Source: an uncultured Pseudomonadales bacterium (lineage in GTDB: Bacteria > Pseudomonadota > Gammaproteobacteria > Pseudomonadales > Cellvibrionaceae). From it: DNA of 64,000 bases. Shown here in pieces: positions 36,253 to 45,653 of the stretch. The translations under genes were made by a program, and so were the position numbers. The notes beneath the pieces are model-generated. The model was not told where the DNA came from and made no database searches. It worked only from the letters and a program-made list of their open reading frames with translations. How positions within the stretch are numbered: position 1 is the first letter of the stretch; each line of letters begins with the position of its first letter. The DNA is taken from positions 1 to 64,000 of the forward strand of contig CANLDL010000002.1 of assembly GCA_947489425.1 (NCBI GenBank), given 5' to 3'.

Positions 36253-38304
36253 ATGACAACAAAGCAAGTACTACCCTATGGTAGCTGGCCCTCCAGCATT
36301 AGCAGCGAGACCTTAACCCAGGGCCTAAGCCACCTTAATGAACCTACACTCGTTGATGGCGCTTGCTACTGGCTAGAGTCTAGCCCTGAGAATAAAGGTC
36401 GCACAGTCATCATGTGCAAAGACGCCCAAGGGGGTATTTACGCCATTACGCCCAACAGCATCAATGTGCGTACTCGTATTCATGAATACGGTGGCGGAAG
36501 CTATTTGATTCATAATGGCTATGCTTATTTTACGAATGATAGTGACCAGCGAGTTTACCGCTGTGCTATCGCACTCTCTGGTGAATTAACGATCACCGAT
36601 GATACCCTCGAATCACTTAGCCCAGAAGGCACCTACCGCTACGCGGACTTTTGTATCGATGAGCAACGACAGCAGCTTATTTGTGTGTGTGAGATACACA
36701 AAAAAAGTAAAAAAGAACCCGAGAATTGTATTGTCGCACTTAAATTGGATGGTTCCTCGACCACAGCATTTAATATTCTTATCTTTGGTAATGATTTTTA
36801 CTCAAACCCAAGGGTATCTCCCGATGGCGAGTATATTAGCTGGCTGACTTGGAACCACCCGAATATGCCATGGGATACTAGCGAATGCTGGATTGCACAA
36901 TTTAGCACCTTTGGATTACTACAAAAACAACTCAAGGTAGCAGGTGGTAACCTCAACACGAATATTAGTAGCCAAGGCATACAAAATACTATCGGCGAAT
37001 CTATTTTTCAGCCTCAGTGGTCACCCAGTAGTGAGTTATTTTTTGTATCCGATAGAAGTAACTGGTGGAATATAGAACGCTATAATCCAAGTACTAAGGC
37101 GCGTAATAAAGTACATACCATGGAGGCCGAGTTTGCCACACCGCAATGGGTTTTTGGTATGTCGACCTATGGCTTTCTCAATAGTTTTAGCTTGTTTTGT
37201 TGCTATACCCAAAATGGGCTTTGGTATGCGGGTACTATCGATCTATTAAGTAGCCATTTTAAAGCGCTAGAACTCCCTTACAGCTCTATCCGCTCTATTG
37301 CCTCTAATGACGAAACCGATACCGCCGTTTTTATTGCAAGCGATTATGATCAACTTGAGAGCCTTGTGCAGTGGCACAACCATCAGCTAGAGACCGTCAC
37401 AACGAGTGGCCACCTAAATATAGATACCCAAGAGCTGAGCCAACCCATTGCCAAACACTTCAACAATAGCCGATCGCAGCAGGTACATGGCTTTTACTAT
37501 GCACCACAAAATAGTCAGTACGAAGCAAATAGCGATAGCAAACCACCATTGCTGGTTATGTGCCATGGCGGGCCAACAGGTTCGACCAGTAGCGCGCTTA
37601 ATTTAAAAATACAATATTGGACTAATCGTGGCTTTGCCGTATTTGATATTAACTACAGTGGCAGTACCGGTTACGGCAGGCTTTATCGCGACCGACTAAA
37701 GGGCCAATGGGGAGTTGCCGATGTCGAGGACATTTGCGCAGGCGCTGCATTTATTAGCGAGCAAGGTTTGGCAAATACCGAACAACTCGCCGTACGTGGC
37801 AGTAGTGCTGGTGGCTACTCAGTACTCGCAAGCCTCACCTTTAAAGATACCTTTAAAGCGGGCGCTAGTCTTTATGGCATTGGTGATTTAAGCCTACTCG
37901 CTACCGACACGCATAAGTTTGAGGCACGCTATCTAGATCAACTTATTGGCCCCTACCCCGAAGATAAAGCACTTTATGAAGAACGTTCACCTATTAACTC
38001 CGTTGAACAACTCAACTGCCCCGTTATCTTTTTACAAGGGTTAGAAGATAAGGTCGTACCGCCCAATCAGGCAGAGACAATGGTGAGTTCCCTTTACAAG
38101 CAGTATATACCTGTTGCCTACGTGACTTTTGCGGAAGAAGGTCATGGTTTTAGACAAGCGCAAAATATTCAAACCGCCATTGATACCGAGTATGCGTTTT
38201 ATATGGATGTTTTTGGCATAGAAGTTAATACCCCATTAGCCACTGTCCCCTTCATTGATGCAGAGGCTATTGCAAAGCTTGAAGCACAGGGAGAAAACAA
38301 CTAA
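36253..38304 (+). CDS. S9 family prolyl oligopeptidase-like peptidase
   Basis: A 683-residue peptidase with an N-terminal seven-bladed beta-propeller (about 30-400) and a C-terminal alpha/beta-hydrolase (about 430-660). Catalytic Ser in RGSSAGGYS (about residue 518), Asp in LEDKVVPP (about 598) and His in EEGHGF (about 631) are all present. No signal peptide, so cytoplasmic. It resembles the acylaminoacyl/dipeptidyl peptidase branch of S9C. The greB start overlaps its stop by 1 bp (TAATG), which is unusual company for greB. Confidence 0.92.
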   Translation: MTTKQVLPYGSWPSSISSETLTQGLSHLNEPTLVDGACYWLESSPENKGRTVIMCKDAQGGIYAITPNSINVRTRIHEYGGGSYLIHNGYAYFTNDSDQRVYRCAIALSGELTITDDTLESLSPEGTYRYADFCIDEQRQQLICVCEIHKKSKKEPENCIVALKLDGSSTTAFNILIFGNDFYSNPRVSPDGEYISWLTWNHPNMPWDTSECWIAQFSTFGLLQKQLKVAGGNLNTNISSQGIQNTIGESIFQPQWSPSSELFFVSDRSNWWNIERYNPSTKARNKVHTMEAEFATPQWVFGMSTYGFLNSFSLFCCYTQNGLWYAGTIDLLSSHFKALELPYSSIRSIASNDETDTAVFIASDYDQLESLVQWHNHQLETVTTSGHLNIDTQELSQPIAKHFNNSRSQQVHGFYYAPQNSQYEANSDSKPPLLVMCHGGPTGSTSSALNLKIQYWTNRGFAVFDINYSGSTGYGRLYRDRLKGQWGVADVEDICAGAAFISEQGLANTEQLAVRGSSAGGYSVLASLTFKDTFKAGASLYGIGDLSLLATDTHKFEARYLDQLIGPYPEDKALYEERSPINSVEQLNCPVIFLQGLEDKVVPPNQAETMVSSLYKQYIPVAYVTFAEEGHGFRQAQNIQTAIDTEYAFYMDVFGIEVNTPLATVPFIDAEAIAKLEAQGENN

Positions 38305-38804
38305 TGGGGCGTTGGCGGCCACCACGTAAAAAAGGTACACCTTATATAACCGAGGCAGGTGCTGAGGCACTAACCGCAGAGCTTAAACATTTATGGAAAG
38401 TTGAGCGTCCAAAGGTTACTAACGATGTACATGAGGCCGCCAAAAATGGCGACCGTTCTGAAAATGGTGATTATATCTATGGCAAAAAACGCCTACGCGA
38501 GATCGACAGCCGCGTACGCTTTTTAACAAAACGTCTCGATGAACTCACCATTGTTCGTGACCACCCCAAAGACCAAAGTCGAGTTTATTTTGGCGCATGG
38601 GTAACACTCGTCGACGACGATGATAAAACCACTCGTTATCAAATAGTAGGACCCGATGAATTTAACGTATCGGAAGGTAAAATCAGTGTCGACTCACCTA
38701 TTGCAAAAGCCCTGCTTAAAAAAGAAATCGATGATGAGATAGTGATTAATACACCAGAGGGCGAGAAAATGTTTTATATTGATGGGATTGAGTACACAAA
38801 ATAA
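38304..38804 (+). CDS. greB: Transcription elongation factor GreB
   Basis: Stimulates cleavage of backtracked RNA by RNA polymerase. A 166-residue two-domain Gre factor: N-terminal coiled coil with RSENGDYIYGKKRLREIDSR carrying the acidic tip (D/E pair), and a C-terminal FKBP-like domain (GPDEFNVSEGKISVDSPIAKALL). The basic start RWRPPRKKGTPYIT is typical of GreB rather than GreA. Translation is probably coupled to the upstream peptidase gene through TAATG. Confidence 0.96.
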   Translation: MGRWRPPRKKGTPYITEAGAEALTAELKHLWKVERPKVTNDVHEAAKNGDRSENGDYIYGKKRLREIDSRVRFLTKRLDELTIVRDHPKDQSRVYFGAWVTLVDDDDKTTRYQIVGPDEFNVSEGKISVDSPIAKALLKKEIDDEIVINTPEGEKMFYIDGIEYTK

Positions 38805-38916
38805 GTTATCGAGTCAGCTTAGCTTGAGCCTAAAAAACTTAACGTTCGTCAATAAGCATTTTATTGAATGACATAAGATATGAAACGTTTATCAGACCTC
38901 GATTATACCTATGAGA

Positions 38917-40026
38917 TTATTTAATGCCTGAATATCTAAACGCTTTTTTAGTAAAAGTGCTTAGTTCATCTTGGCTCATTTCACTATGAACAACGATGAT
39001 CCTACCTAGGTATAAAAGCGGAATCTCCGATTCTCTTTTTTGAATGTGAAATTTTATGGCTTCTGCCGTAGCGACCCCTAAATCATCACTTATTCTCATT
39101 GGAGTAGCGTCTAATTCTCCAGCTTTAATTTTTTCTATCTCTTTCGCTGTTCCTCCCCAACCTGTAACAAATATCTTCGATAATTGATTGGCTTCTCGAA
39201 GAGTATCAAGTGCGCCCATAGTCATTGCTGTATTAGCATTATGAACCATTTTTATTTCAGGGAAATTATTAAGGAAAAGCTTAACACCATCAGCTCCTCC
39301 TAATTTCTGGTATTGGCCAAAGTGTTCGTACATGGTTAACCAGCCAGCTCTTTCCTCCACGCAATCAATAAATTCTTGCGAGCGTTGTGTGTCGGTAATG
39401 CCTGGTATCCCTCTATTTACAGCAAAGTTAATATTTTCTCCTAGCCGTTCGACCACATAATCACATAAAACTTCAGCGCCCATAGAGCTTGAAAAGTCAA
39501 ACCAAGCATCTGGTTGATTTTCCCAAGTGGGATCAGGCGTATGGAAAGCCCAAATGAATGTCTTAAATCTTTTAGATGCCGCTAACTTTTGAATATTAGC
39601 CGCTTGAAGAGCAAGTTCGGAAGGACCAAAAATAACGAAGTCGTAAGCTTGTTGTGCATCAAGTACAGTTTGAGTATGTTGAGTTTGTAATGAATGTTCT
39701 ATTTGTTTTGACGTAAACTCATCAACTTCAAAGGGGAGCTTGAGCGCTTTAAGGCGTTCGGTCATCGCTGTGTAATTGCGTACCCAAAAATCAGAGATAT
39801 CCGTACTTGGGTGAATAACAGCAATTCGAATGTTTTTTTCTACAACCACATCTGTGAGCAGTTGAGGCTCTGCATTAACTGTTTCTTGGAATTTTTTTAA
39901 TTTCTCCACCTCTGATTTCGACTCAGGAGAGTGTAGAGTCGTTTCAGCGGATACTCCATAAATAGGGGCCATCGCACAAGTAAAGACAAAAACAAGGCAG
40001 GATAAGTTATAGATACATCTGTTCAT
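38917..40026 (-). CDS. LuxP-like periplasmic binding protein
   Basis: A 369-residue exported type I periplasmic binding protein that resembles Vibrio LuxP, the autoinducer-2 receptor. Signal peptide to about residue 27. LuxP-like segments: IAVIHPSTDISDFWVRN, FVTGWGGTAKEIEKI, GELDATPMRISDDLGVATAEAIKF and the C-terminal KKAFRYSG. Of the AI-2 contacts I recall, Trp in SDFWVRN, Trp in TGWGG and Arg in MRISDD are kept, while the regions matching the Asn, Gln and Thr/Asp contacts are changed, so the ligand may differ. No luxQ is adjacent. It is divergent (78 bp) from a second binding protein and a GGDEF-EAL gene. Confidence 0.82.
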   Translation of the reverse strand: MNRCIYNLSCLVFVFTCAMAPIYGVSAETTLHSPESKSEVEKLKKFQETVNAEPQLLTDVVVEKNIRIAVIHPSTDISDFWVRNYTAMTERLKALKLPFEVDEFTSKQIEHSLQTQHTQTVLDAQQAYDFVIFGPSELALQAANIQKLAASKRFKTFIWAFHTPDPTWENQPDAWFDFSSSMGAEVLCDYVVERLGENINFAVNRGIPGITDTQRSQEFIDCVEERAGWLTMYEHFGQYQKLGGADGVKLFLNNFPEIKMVHNANTAMTMGALDTLREANQLSKIFVTGWGGTAKEIEKIKAGELDATPMRISDDLGVATAEAIKFHIQKRESEIPLLYLGRIIVVHSEMSQDELSTFTKKAFRYSGIK

Positions 40027-40104
40027 TAGAACTACCAGCTATAATAGATTGTCGCACAATATTGACTATACTAGTATAAACCATAATGAAGTTTACACTT
40101 AAAG

Positions 40105-41226
40105 ATGATAATAAAATATTTTAGGCATGTAATTTCTGCCCTCTTGTTTATCTTTGCTCCTTTATCTTTAGCTAACAGTCACGATGATAGCTTTATTGAA
40201 TATGCCCAAAAAAGAGTAGAAAAGGCGATCGAAAGTAACCGCACTTGGGATGGTCCAAAAGAAGGGCCTCGACTAATTAAAGGCAAAAAAATCATTTTTG
40301 TTGCATCGGACCTCCGTAATGGTGGCGTTTATGGTGTAGCTAAAGGCATGTCTGAAGCAATATCTAATGTAGACTGGCACCTAAGGTTAATTGATGGGAG
40401 AGGCTCAAAGGTCCGCCAAGGGGCAGCATTAAGAGAAGCAATAGGATTTATGCCTGACGCGATACTTCTCGGCGGAATTGACGCATTACATCATAAGAGT
40501 ATGTTAAAAACAGCTCAACGATTAGGTATTGTCGTCATTGGCTGGCACGCAGCAGAATTAACCGGTGGCAATAGCCAGCTTGGCTTGTATACAAATATAA
40601 CAACAGACCCCCTAGAAGTTGCAGAAGTTGCAGCACTATTAGCCATAGTAGATTCAAACGCAAAGGTTAAAGCAATAGTATTTAATGACCCCAATTATAA
40701 AATTGCTTCTATAAAGGCAAATATGATGGTGGAAACCATCAAGCGCTGTGCTACATGTAGCATATTAGAATTAAAACAGCTCCCATTAGATGAAATAGCG
40801 GCTCAAATGCCTAAGACCATCAATGCTCTCTGGGATGCTTATGGTGAGAAAATTACTCATGTTCTAGCGATTAATGATCTCTATATTGATTATGCCGTAC
40901 CGTCATTAGAATCTAGACTTGAAGGAAAAAAGTTAACGCCTCAAAATATTTCAGCTGGCGATGGAAGTACAGCAGCGTATAAACGAATTATTAGAAATGA
41001 TTTTCAGTTAGCAACCGTCCCAGAACCACTTTATTTGCATGGGTGGCAAATCATTGATGAATTTAATAGAGCGTTTAATAATCGCCCTCCCAGTGGATAT
41101 TCAACACCTGTTCACTTAGTTACTCCTGATAATGTAGAAGAGCTAATGAACCAAAAAGGCCTTGGTGTTTACGATCCTCAAAATGGTTATCGCAAAGCCT
41201 ATTTGAATATATGGAACGGTCAATGA
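40105..41226 (+). CDS. Periplasmic sugar-type binding protein coupled to GGDEF-EAL
   Basis: A 373-residue exported protein (signal ending about LSLANS, residue 25) with a type I periplasmic binding fold: KGKKIIFVASDLRNGGVYGVAKGMSEA, DAILLGGID, VVIGWHA, ISAGDGSTAAYKRI, ATVPEPLYLHGWQ. It has no transport genes beside it. Its stop overlaps the start of a transmembrane c-di-GMP protein by 4 bp (ATGA), strongly suggesting it is a ligand-presenting subunit, as NspS is for MbaA or LuxP for LuxQ. The ligand is unknown; a sugar-like or autoinducer ligand is inference. Confidence 0.82.
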   Translation: MIIKYFRHVISALLFIFAPLSLANSHDDSFIEYAQKRVEKAIESNRTWDGPKEGPRLIKGKKIIFVASDLRNGGVYGVAKGMSEAISNVDWHLRLIDGRGSKVRQGAALREAIGFMPDAILLGGIDALHHKSMLKTAQRLGIVVIGWHAAELTGGNSQLGLYTNITTDPLEVAEVAALLAIVDSNAKVKAIVFNDPNYKIASIKANMMVETIKRCATCSILELKQLPLDEIAAQMPKTINALWDAYGEKITHVLAINDLYIDYAVPSLESRLEGKKLTPQNISAGDGSTAAYKRIIRNDFQLATVPEPLYLHGWQIIDEFNRAFNNRPPSGYSTPVHLVTPDNVEELMNQKGLGVYDPQNGYRKAYLNIWNGQ

Positions 41227-43685
41227 AATTGAGCCAAGTTACCATCATACAGCGCTTGATATTATCTAACTTACTGTTCTTGATAATCGTAAGTTTAGCG
41301 ATTTTTATAGTCATTAGATCCGTTTATTATATTGAATCAAGGTTAACTAGCCGAGCATCCGAGCACGTCGCCGTATTAACGGCAAATTCAAACATTAACC
41401 GACGAGTGTTTAAGTTAACATCTAGGGTAAAATTATTAGAACAAACCTTCCTGTTTAGTGAAACAATTCTGTCTGAAGAAGCATTCTACATAGATTTACA
41501 ACTTCAAGAACTTCGAAACCTTTCAACTAACCTTGAATTCTCTAAGAAGATGGATCGGTTTATTGAAAATTTTCATCGTTTTCTCGGTAGTTCTCTTGCG
41601 CTTAATCGAATTCTTAAAAGAAGTCATAAAATTGATGACTTATTGGCAGTGCAGCTGGATGAATTAGAATTATATATCTCCGAAAAGAAGCTAGAACACA
41701 TTAACGATGCTAATTATCTTACTTATAATAATGAGCCTGACTTAGTTGGAATGCTTCGAGAAACGTTCTTAATGACAGGAAAGATGGTTGGTAATATTCA
41801 TAGCAAGATAACACCTGAAACAGAAAAAGTCCTTATTATCGAAATTAATAAAGAGTTAGATATTTTTCTTTTGCACCTTGAAAATATTAATATTAATACT
41901 CCGAAAATTAATAGGCAAAAAAAGAAATTACAGCGTACTGTTCAACAATACAACGCAGCACTTAGACGCATCCGCGCCAACTTGGAGCAACGCTGGCTAT
42001 TGATGAAAGCACTAGTAGATGCTCAAAATGAACTACTCGTTATGACTGAGAATGCAGAAATTCGTGTTCAGGCTCAAGCATTAGAGCTAACAAAAGAGCT
42101 TAAACGAGAAGTCAGAGAATCTAGATTTAATGCAATTTTTATTAGTATTTTTGCATTTATATTATCTTTTTTATTAATCAGTTTAGTTGTTAAGCGGCAT
42201 ATTCGTAAACCCCTTGATGACCTCAAAGAAGGCTTTGAAGGCCTGGAATCAAATGGCATAAACAAGCCAATTAACCTAGGCAGAAAGGATGAATGGAGTC
42301 ATGTTGAAAATGCATTTAACCAAATGTCTCTTCGTTTATCTGATGCGTATATCGCTTTAAATGATGAAAAGAAAAACTTCGACTTCTTAGCTCATCATGA
42401 TCCATTGACTGGTTTAGCTAATCGCTTGCAGGCTACTAAAAAGCTCAATGAAACCATAGTAAAAGCCAATGAAAAAAACACCTCTTTTTTACTTATCTAT
42501 TTAGATCTCGACGAATTTAAGACGATTAACGATTCATTGGGCCATAAATCTGGTGATAACTTACTGATAAATGTTTCAAAGATACTAGAGGAGCTTGTTT
42601 CAGGTATTGGCTTTGTCGCCAGAATGGGCGGTGATGAGTTTATGATTATTGTAAACGATACAGAAAATATGGAAGACGGGGAGCTTCTTTCTGAACGAAT
42701 CAACAAAGCTCTTCGTAAGGCTTATTACATAAATGATATTAGTGTATTTGTTTCCGCTAGTATTGGAGTCTGTCAATTCCCAATTCACGGCGCAGACGGT
42801 GAAACACTTATCCGAAATGCAGATACAGCTATGTACCATGCAAAACGAAATGGGAGAGATCAGTATCGAATTTATGCAGACAAAATGACTTTGGAGGTGA
42901 CTGATTTAATTGAAACAAATGTAGGGCTTCAACAAGCGATAAAAAATGATGAGTTGGCGGTCTTTTTCCAACCCAAAGTAGATTTGCGTACAAGAGAGGT
43001 ATTGGGGGCTGAAGCTTTGGTTCGCTGGGAGCACCCTAAGCTTGGGCTTTTACAACCTTCTGATTTTCTAGAAGTGGCAGAAAAAACAGACCTGATTATT
43101 GATATAGATAAATGGGTTTTTAAAAAGGTAGCCATGCTGATAACCCAATGGCAACGTGAAGGCATTGATTTAACAGGTGTATTTTTTGCTGTTAATTTCT
43201 CTTCACGTATGTTTTATATGTCAGATTTAGCCGACCAGCTCAAAGAGATATTAGATGAAACACAATGCCAGCCGCATCAGCTAATTTTAGAGATTACCGA
43301 GCGCGATATGATGCGTGATTTTGCGACATGCGTACAAACCATTAAAAATCTTAGAGCTCAAGGCTACAAAATTGCTATCGATGATTTTGGTACAGGTTAC
43401 TCATCTCTCTCGGTTTTAAAAAATCTGTCTGCAGATTATCTCAAGCTAGACCGTAGTTTTATACAAGATCTACATATTTCAAAGCTAGATTTTGAAATAA
43501 CTAATGCAATCTTAAAGCTCGCACAAATACTAGATTTATGTGTTATAGCAGAAGGGGTAGAAACACAAAATCATGTGGAGACTTTGTTGAAAATTGGTTG
43601 TAGAAAAGCACAGGGATACTATTATTCAAAACCTCTCCCTGTATATCAGTGGCTTAAATACTTATTAGACAATAAAGCAAAATAA
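41223..43685 (+). CDS. Transmembrane GGDEF-EAL protein
   Basis: A dual c-di-GMP enzyme of about 820 residues. Membrane helix at about 9-30, a long helical periplasmic domain (about 31-300), second helix about 302-325, HAMP-like linker (RHIRKPLDDLKEGFEGLE), GGDEF domain (about 390-550) with intact ARMGGDEFMII, and EAL domain (about 565-815) with GAEALVRWEHP, DDFGTGYSSL and AEGVETQNH. Both active sites look complete. The periplasmic helical bundle resembles those that dock binding proteins. The frame is open from 41211, but the ATG at 41223 forms an ATGA overlap with the binding-protein gene and is preferred. Confidence 0.9.
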   Translation: MKLSQVTIIQRLILSNLLFLIIVSLAIFIVIRSVYYIESRLTSRASEHVAVLTANSNINRRVFKLTSRVKLLEQTFLFSETILSEEAFYIDLQLQELRNLSTNLEFSKKMDRFIENFHRFLGSSLALNRILKRSHKIDDLLAVQLDELELYISEKKLEHINDANYLTYNNEPDLVGMLRETFLMTGKMVGNIHSKITPETEKVLIIEINKELDIFLLHLENININTPKINRQKKKLQRTVQQYNAALRRIRANLEQRWLLMKALVDAQNELLVMTENAEIRVQAQALELTKELKREVRESRFNAIFISIFAFILSFLLISLVVKRHIRKPLDDLKEGFEGLESNGINKPINLGRKDEWSHVENAFNQMSLRLSDAYIALNDEKKNFDFLAHHDPLTGLANRLQATKKLNETIVKANEKNTSFLLIYLDLDEFKTINDSLGHKSGDNLLINVSKILEELVSGIGFVARMGGDEFMIIVNDTENMEDGELLSERINKALRKAYYINDISVFVSASIGVCQFPIHGADGETLIRNADTAMYHAKRNGRDQYRIYADKMTLEVTDLIETNVGLQQAIKNDELAVFFQPKVDLRTREVLGAEALVRWEHPKLGLLQPSDFLEVAEKTDLIIDIDKWVFKKVAMLITQWQREGIDLTGVFFAVNFSSRMFYMSDLADQLKEILDETQCQPHQLILEITERDMMRDFATCVQTIKNLRAQGYKIAIDDFGTGYSSLSVLKNLSADYLKLDRSFIQDLHISKLDFEITNAILKLAQILDLCVIAEGVETQNHVETLLKIGCRKAQGYYYSKPLPVYQWLKYLLDNKAK

Positions 43686-43829
43686 TACGGGTATTAAAAC
43701 GTCCATCTTAAGGACAACAATTGTTGTTAGACAGTATCAAAGGCAATAAATGCTGCCAATAATATAAATAGTCATACAGTGATGAGTTTGAGCAGAATTC
43801 AAGTTATCTGAATAGATTAATACTCATAA

Positions 43830-43866
43830 CACCAAAAGAACTGGCTATGAAACCGTTTTGTTACAT
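43830..43866 (-). other. Possible degenerate attC after the last cassette
   Basis: On the minus strand TAACAAAACGG and CTTTTGGTGTTATG can pair across about 15 bases just past the PhyH stop. It is shorter than normal attC sites, so it may be a truncated site or chance. Confidence 0.3.
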
Positions 43867-43869
43867 ACT

Positions 43870-44535
43870 TTACGCCCATGCAACACCAGATGGTAATTTA
43901 AAACTACTATACTCCAGATGCAATACCCGCCGCTGTGATGGATTAGATGCTTTGCTAGATGAATGTAGTATATGGGGACGCATAACTAAAGCAGAGCCTA
44001 CTGGCGCCTCACAAATCACAGGATTATGATTGTTTACATAGTGTTGAATTGAATTATGATCAAGGATGCCTAGTTCTTGACTTTTTGGCAGAATCCTTAA
44101 GCATCCATTTTCTTGGCTTGAATCATCTAAATGAATGCGAAAAGTTACCATTTGATTCAGAACATCTACTGGTGGCTGAACGTGATGGATACCATCTTTA
44201 ATACTCCAAGGTCCCCATTGATCCCTCTCAAACCTTTCCGACACTGCGATAGTTCTGTCTTGATGCCATGTTACTAGCCAATTATTTTCTGATGTTTTAT
44301 TGAATAGAATAGCTCGAACTAAACTTGCCGCTCCCGAGAGGTATTCAGTAGCCTGACTTCTAAGTCGCTCCGAGTTTGCAAGCTCGCAGATAGAAGAAAA
44401 CTTTTTCTCAGCATTTCTGATACCACCAGCCTTGGCAGGAAATTCAATAGATTCAATTTCATTACTTATGGAGATAATTTGGTCGTGAGATAAAAACTCA
44501 CCAATAATTTCATATCCATCTTCTAAGGCTGGCAC
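43870..44535 (-). CDS. PhyH-like 2-oxoglutarate dioxygenase (integron cassette 3)
   Basis: Phytanoyl-CoA dioxygenase-family Fe(II)/2-oxoglutarate enzyme, about 221 residues. Metal ligands: H-x-D in WHQDRT and the distal His in PHILHSSS; RRVLHLEY carries the oxoglutarate-binding Arg. The substrate is unknown. The frame stays open to 44616 through the upstream attC, but a GTG at 44535 has AAGGA exactly 9 bp upstream and gives PALEDGYEIIGEFL, the usual family start, so it is chosen. It is the third cassette of the integron remnant. Confidence 0.82.
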   Translation of the reverse strand: MPALEDGYEIIGEFLSHDQIISISNEIESIEFPAKAGGIRNAEKKFSSICELANSERLRSQATEYLSGAASLVRAILFNKTSENNWLVTWHQDRTIAVSERFERDQWGPWSIKDGIHHVQPPVDVLNQMVTFRIHLDDSSQENGCLRILPKSQELGILDHNSIQHYVNNHNPVICEAPVGSALVMRPHILHSSSKASNPSQRRVLHLEYSSFKLPSGVAWA

Positions 44536-44556
44536 TTGGTTATATCCTTGGCTGAC

Positions 44557-44659
44557 ATGTAACGCCGCCATAAGCTGCGGCTTTGTAGTGGTGAGTGTTG
44601 TGCTATTCAAGCACAAAAACGAGCAATGGAAAAGCCGTCAGATTGATGGCCTTGTTATG
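44557..44659 (-). other. attC site between cassettes 2 and 3
   Basis: On the minus strand, ATAACAAGGCCAT at one end pairs with ATGGCGGCGTTACAT at the other, with an internal GACGGCTTT/AAAGCCGCAG pair. This is the R''-L''...L'-R' architecture of an integron recombination site; recombination would fall in G-TTACAT. It overlaps the stop codon of the preceding cassette gene, as is common. Confidence 0.75.
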
Positions 44660-45068
44660 TATTGCATATTGAAATAAACCATTTAGGTTGCATGCTTTCA
44701 AAGTCTTGGCGAATATTTGATTGTAAATAATTAGCCGAATCTAAAACATAAGCTTGACCATTAACGCGCTTAAATACAACCCAATGCCAAAAAGCTTTTC
44801 CTTCTTGGTAATGGTGTTTAATTGATAATAGTGCAAGATCAGGCAGTTCTTCCCATACTTCAAATGGAACCTCTACAGAAGAAGTAGAAACCTCAAATTT
44901 AGCCAGCATATTTCTTACATACTGCGTATCAGACCAGAGCGATTTATCTTCTGCAAATATACCCATTTCATTAGCAACAGCTTTCATTTCTGAATAAGTT
45001 TTACCAAGTATATTTGCTACTGATGCAATACCACACCCTGTTTTTTCTTCTTGAATTACGACTTTCAA
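44655..45068 (-). CDS. C39-like cysteine peptidase fold protein (integron cassette 2)
   Basis: A 137-residue protein with a papain-like C39 plan: Cys in KTGCGIASVANILG (residue 12), His in KAFWHWVVF and Asp in AYVLDSANY. Such stand-alone domains occur in bacteriocin processing and as orphan cassette proteins; here no transporter or leader peptide is nearby. The start is a TTG with AAGG 7 bp upstream. It is enclosed by attC sites, so it was acquired as a gene cassette. Confidence 0.8.
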   Translation of the reverse strand: MKVVIQEEKTGCGIASVANILGKTYSEMKAVANEMGIFAEDKSLWSDTQYVRNMLAKFEVSTSSVEVPFEVWEELPDLALLSIKHHYQEGKAFWHWVVFKRVNGQAYVLDSANYLQSNIRQDFESMQPKWFISICNT

Positions 45069-45085
45069 TTAAACCTTCTTAAAAT

Positions 45086-45176
45086 GTATAACGCCTCGTT
45101 AATGGGCAGAAAATCGCATCGTGATTTTTCTGTCCAGTGAGCAAAGCGAACGAATTAAATAACTTGTTAGGTGCTA
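45086..45176 (-). other. attC site between cassettes 1 and 2
   Basis: Minus strand starts CACCTAACAAGTTATTTAAT and ends CATTAACGAGGCGTTATAC; the centre is a GGACAGAAAAATC/GATTTTCTGCCC hairpin. The end GGCGTTATA is the same as that of Vibrio cholerae repeats (VCR). It overlaps the stop of the preceding cassette gene. Confidence 0.85.
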
Positions 45177-45412
45177 GCATTGCTTTTTCCCCAAACTAAA
45201 TAGCCCATCGTGACTAGCACCAAAAAAGAAAAAATAGGCAATAAAGCGTAAAGAATGACACCTTGCTCGTGCCAAACAACAAAGCCATCATAGTACCGGC
45301 CAGCTTCGTTGTACGGCATGTTACTTCTCCACCACCACAGCATTGTAAATGAAACTAAGGCTGTAGTGGTTATAACTAGAATCGAAATTTTGAAAAACCT
45401 CTTCATCTCCAT
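45167..45412 (-). CDS. Small two-helix membrane protein (integron cassette 1)
   Basis: Unrecognised 81-residue protein with two hydrophobic helices (about 7-28 and 52-73) separated by a polar loop with WWWRSNMPYNEAGRYYDG. It starts 6 bp after the attI-like GTTAGGTGCC, so it is the promoter-proximal cassette. Its stop codon lies inside the attC. Function unknown. Confidence 0.7.
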   Translation of the reverse strand: MEMKRFFKISILVITTTALVSFTMLWWWRSNMPYNEAGRYYDGFVVWHEQGVILYALLPIFSFLVLVTMGYLVWGKSNAST

Positions 45413-45417
45413 TTATA

Positions 45418-45427
45418 GGCACCTAAC
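45418..45427 (-). other. attI-like recombination site
   Basis: GTTAGGTGCC on the minus strand matches the GTTRRRY core, directly before cassette 1 and between it and the divergent integrase remnant. This is where attI sits in an integron. A short inverted repeat (CTACCTAATATACTGTTAGG) surrounds it. Confidence 0.6.
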
Positions 45428-45653
45428 AGTATATTAGGTAGAATTCCGACTATACAACAATTTTTTCTGCCGGTTTTCTACCATTAATTTTCACTAAATA
45501 ACATCAAATTCAAACACTTATTAATTATTTAAGTAACTCTTCATTGTAGAAAATAAGCCCCTTAAATATATTACTCATAGAACCTTAGCTTGTCATTTTA
45601 GCTATTCTCCATTACAACTATCTTTTCACACAGCATTTTATGACAAATGGATT

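Noticed and set aside
43847..44029. A 60-codon frame starting MKPFCYILY
   Set aside because: It runs antisense through the PhyH-like gene, whose catalytic motifs and start are clear.
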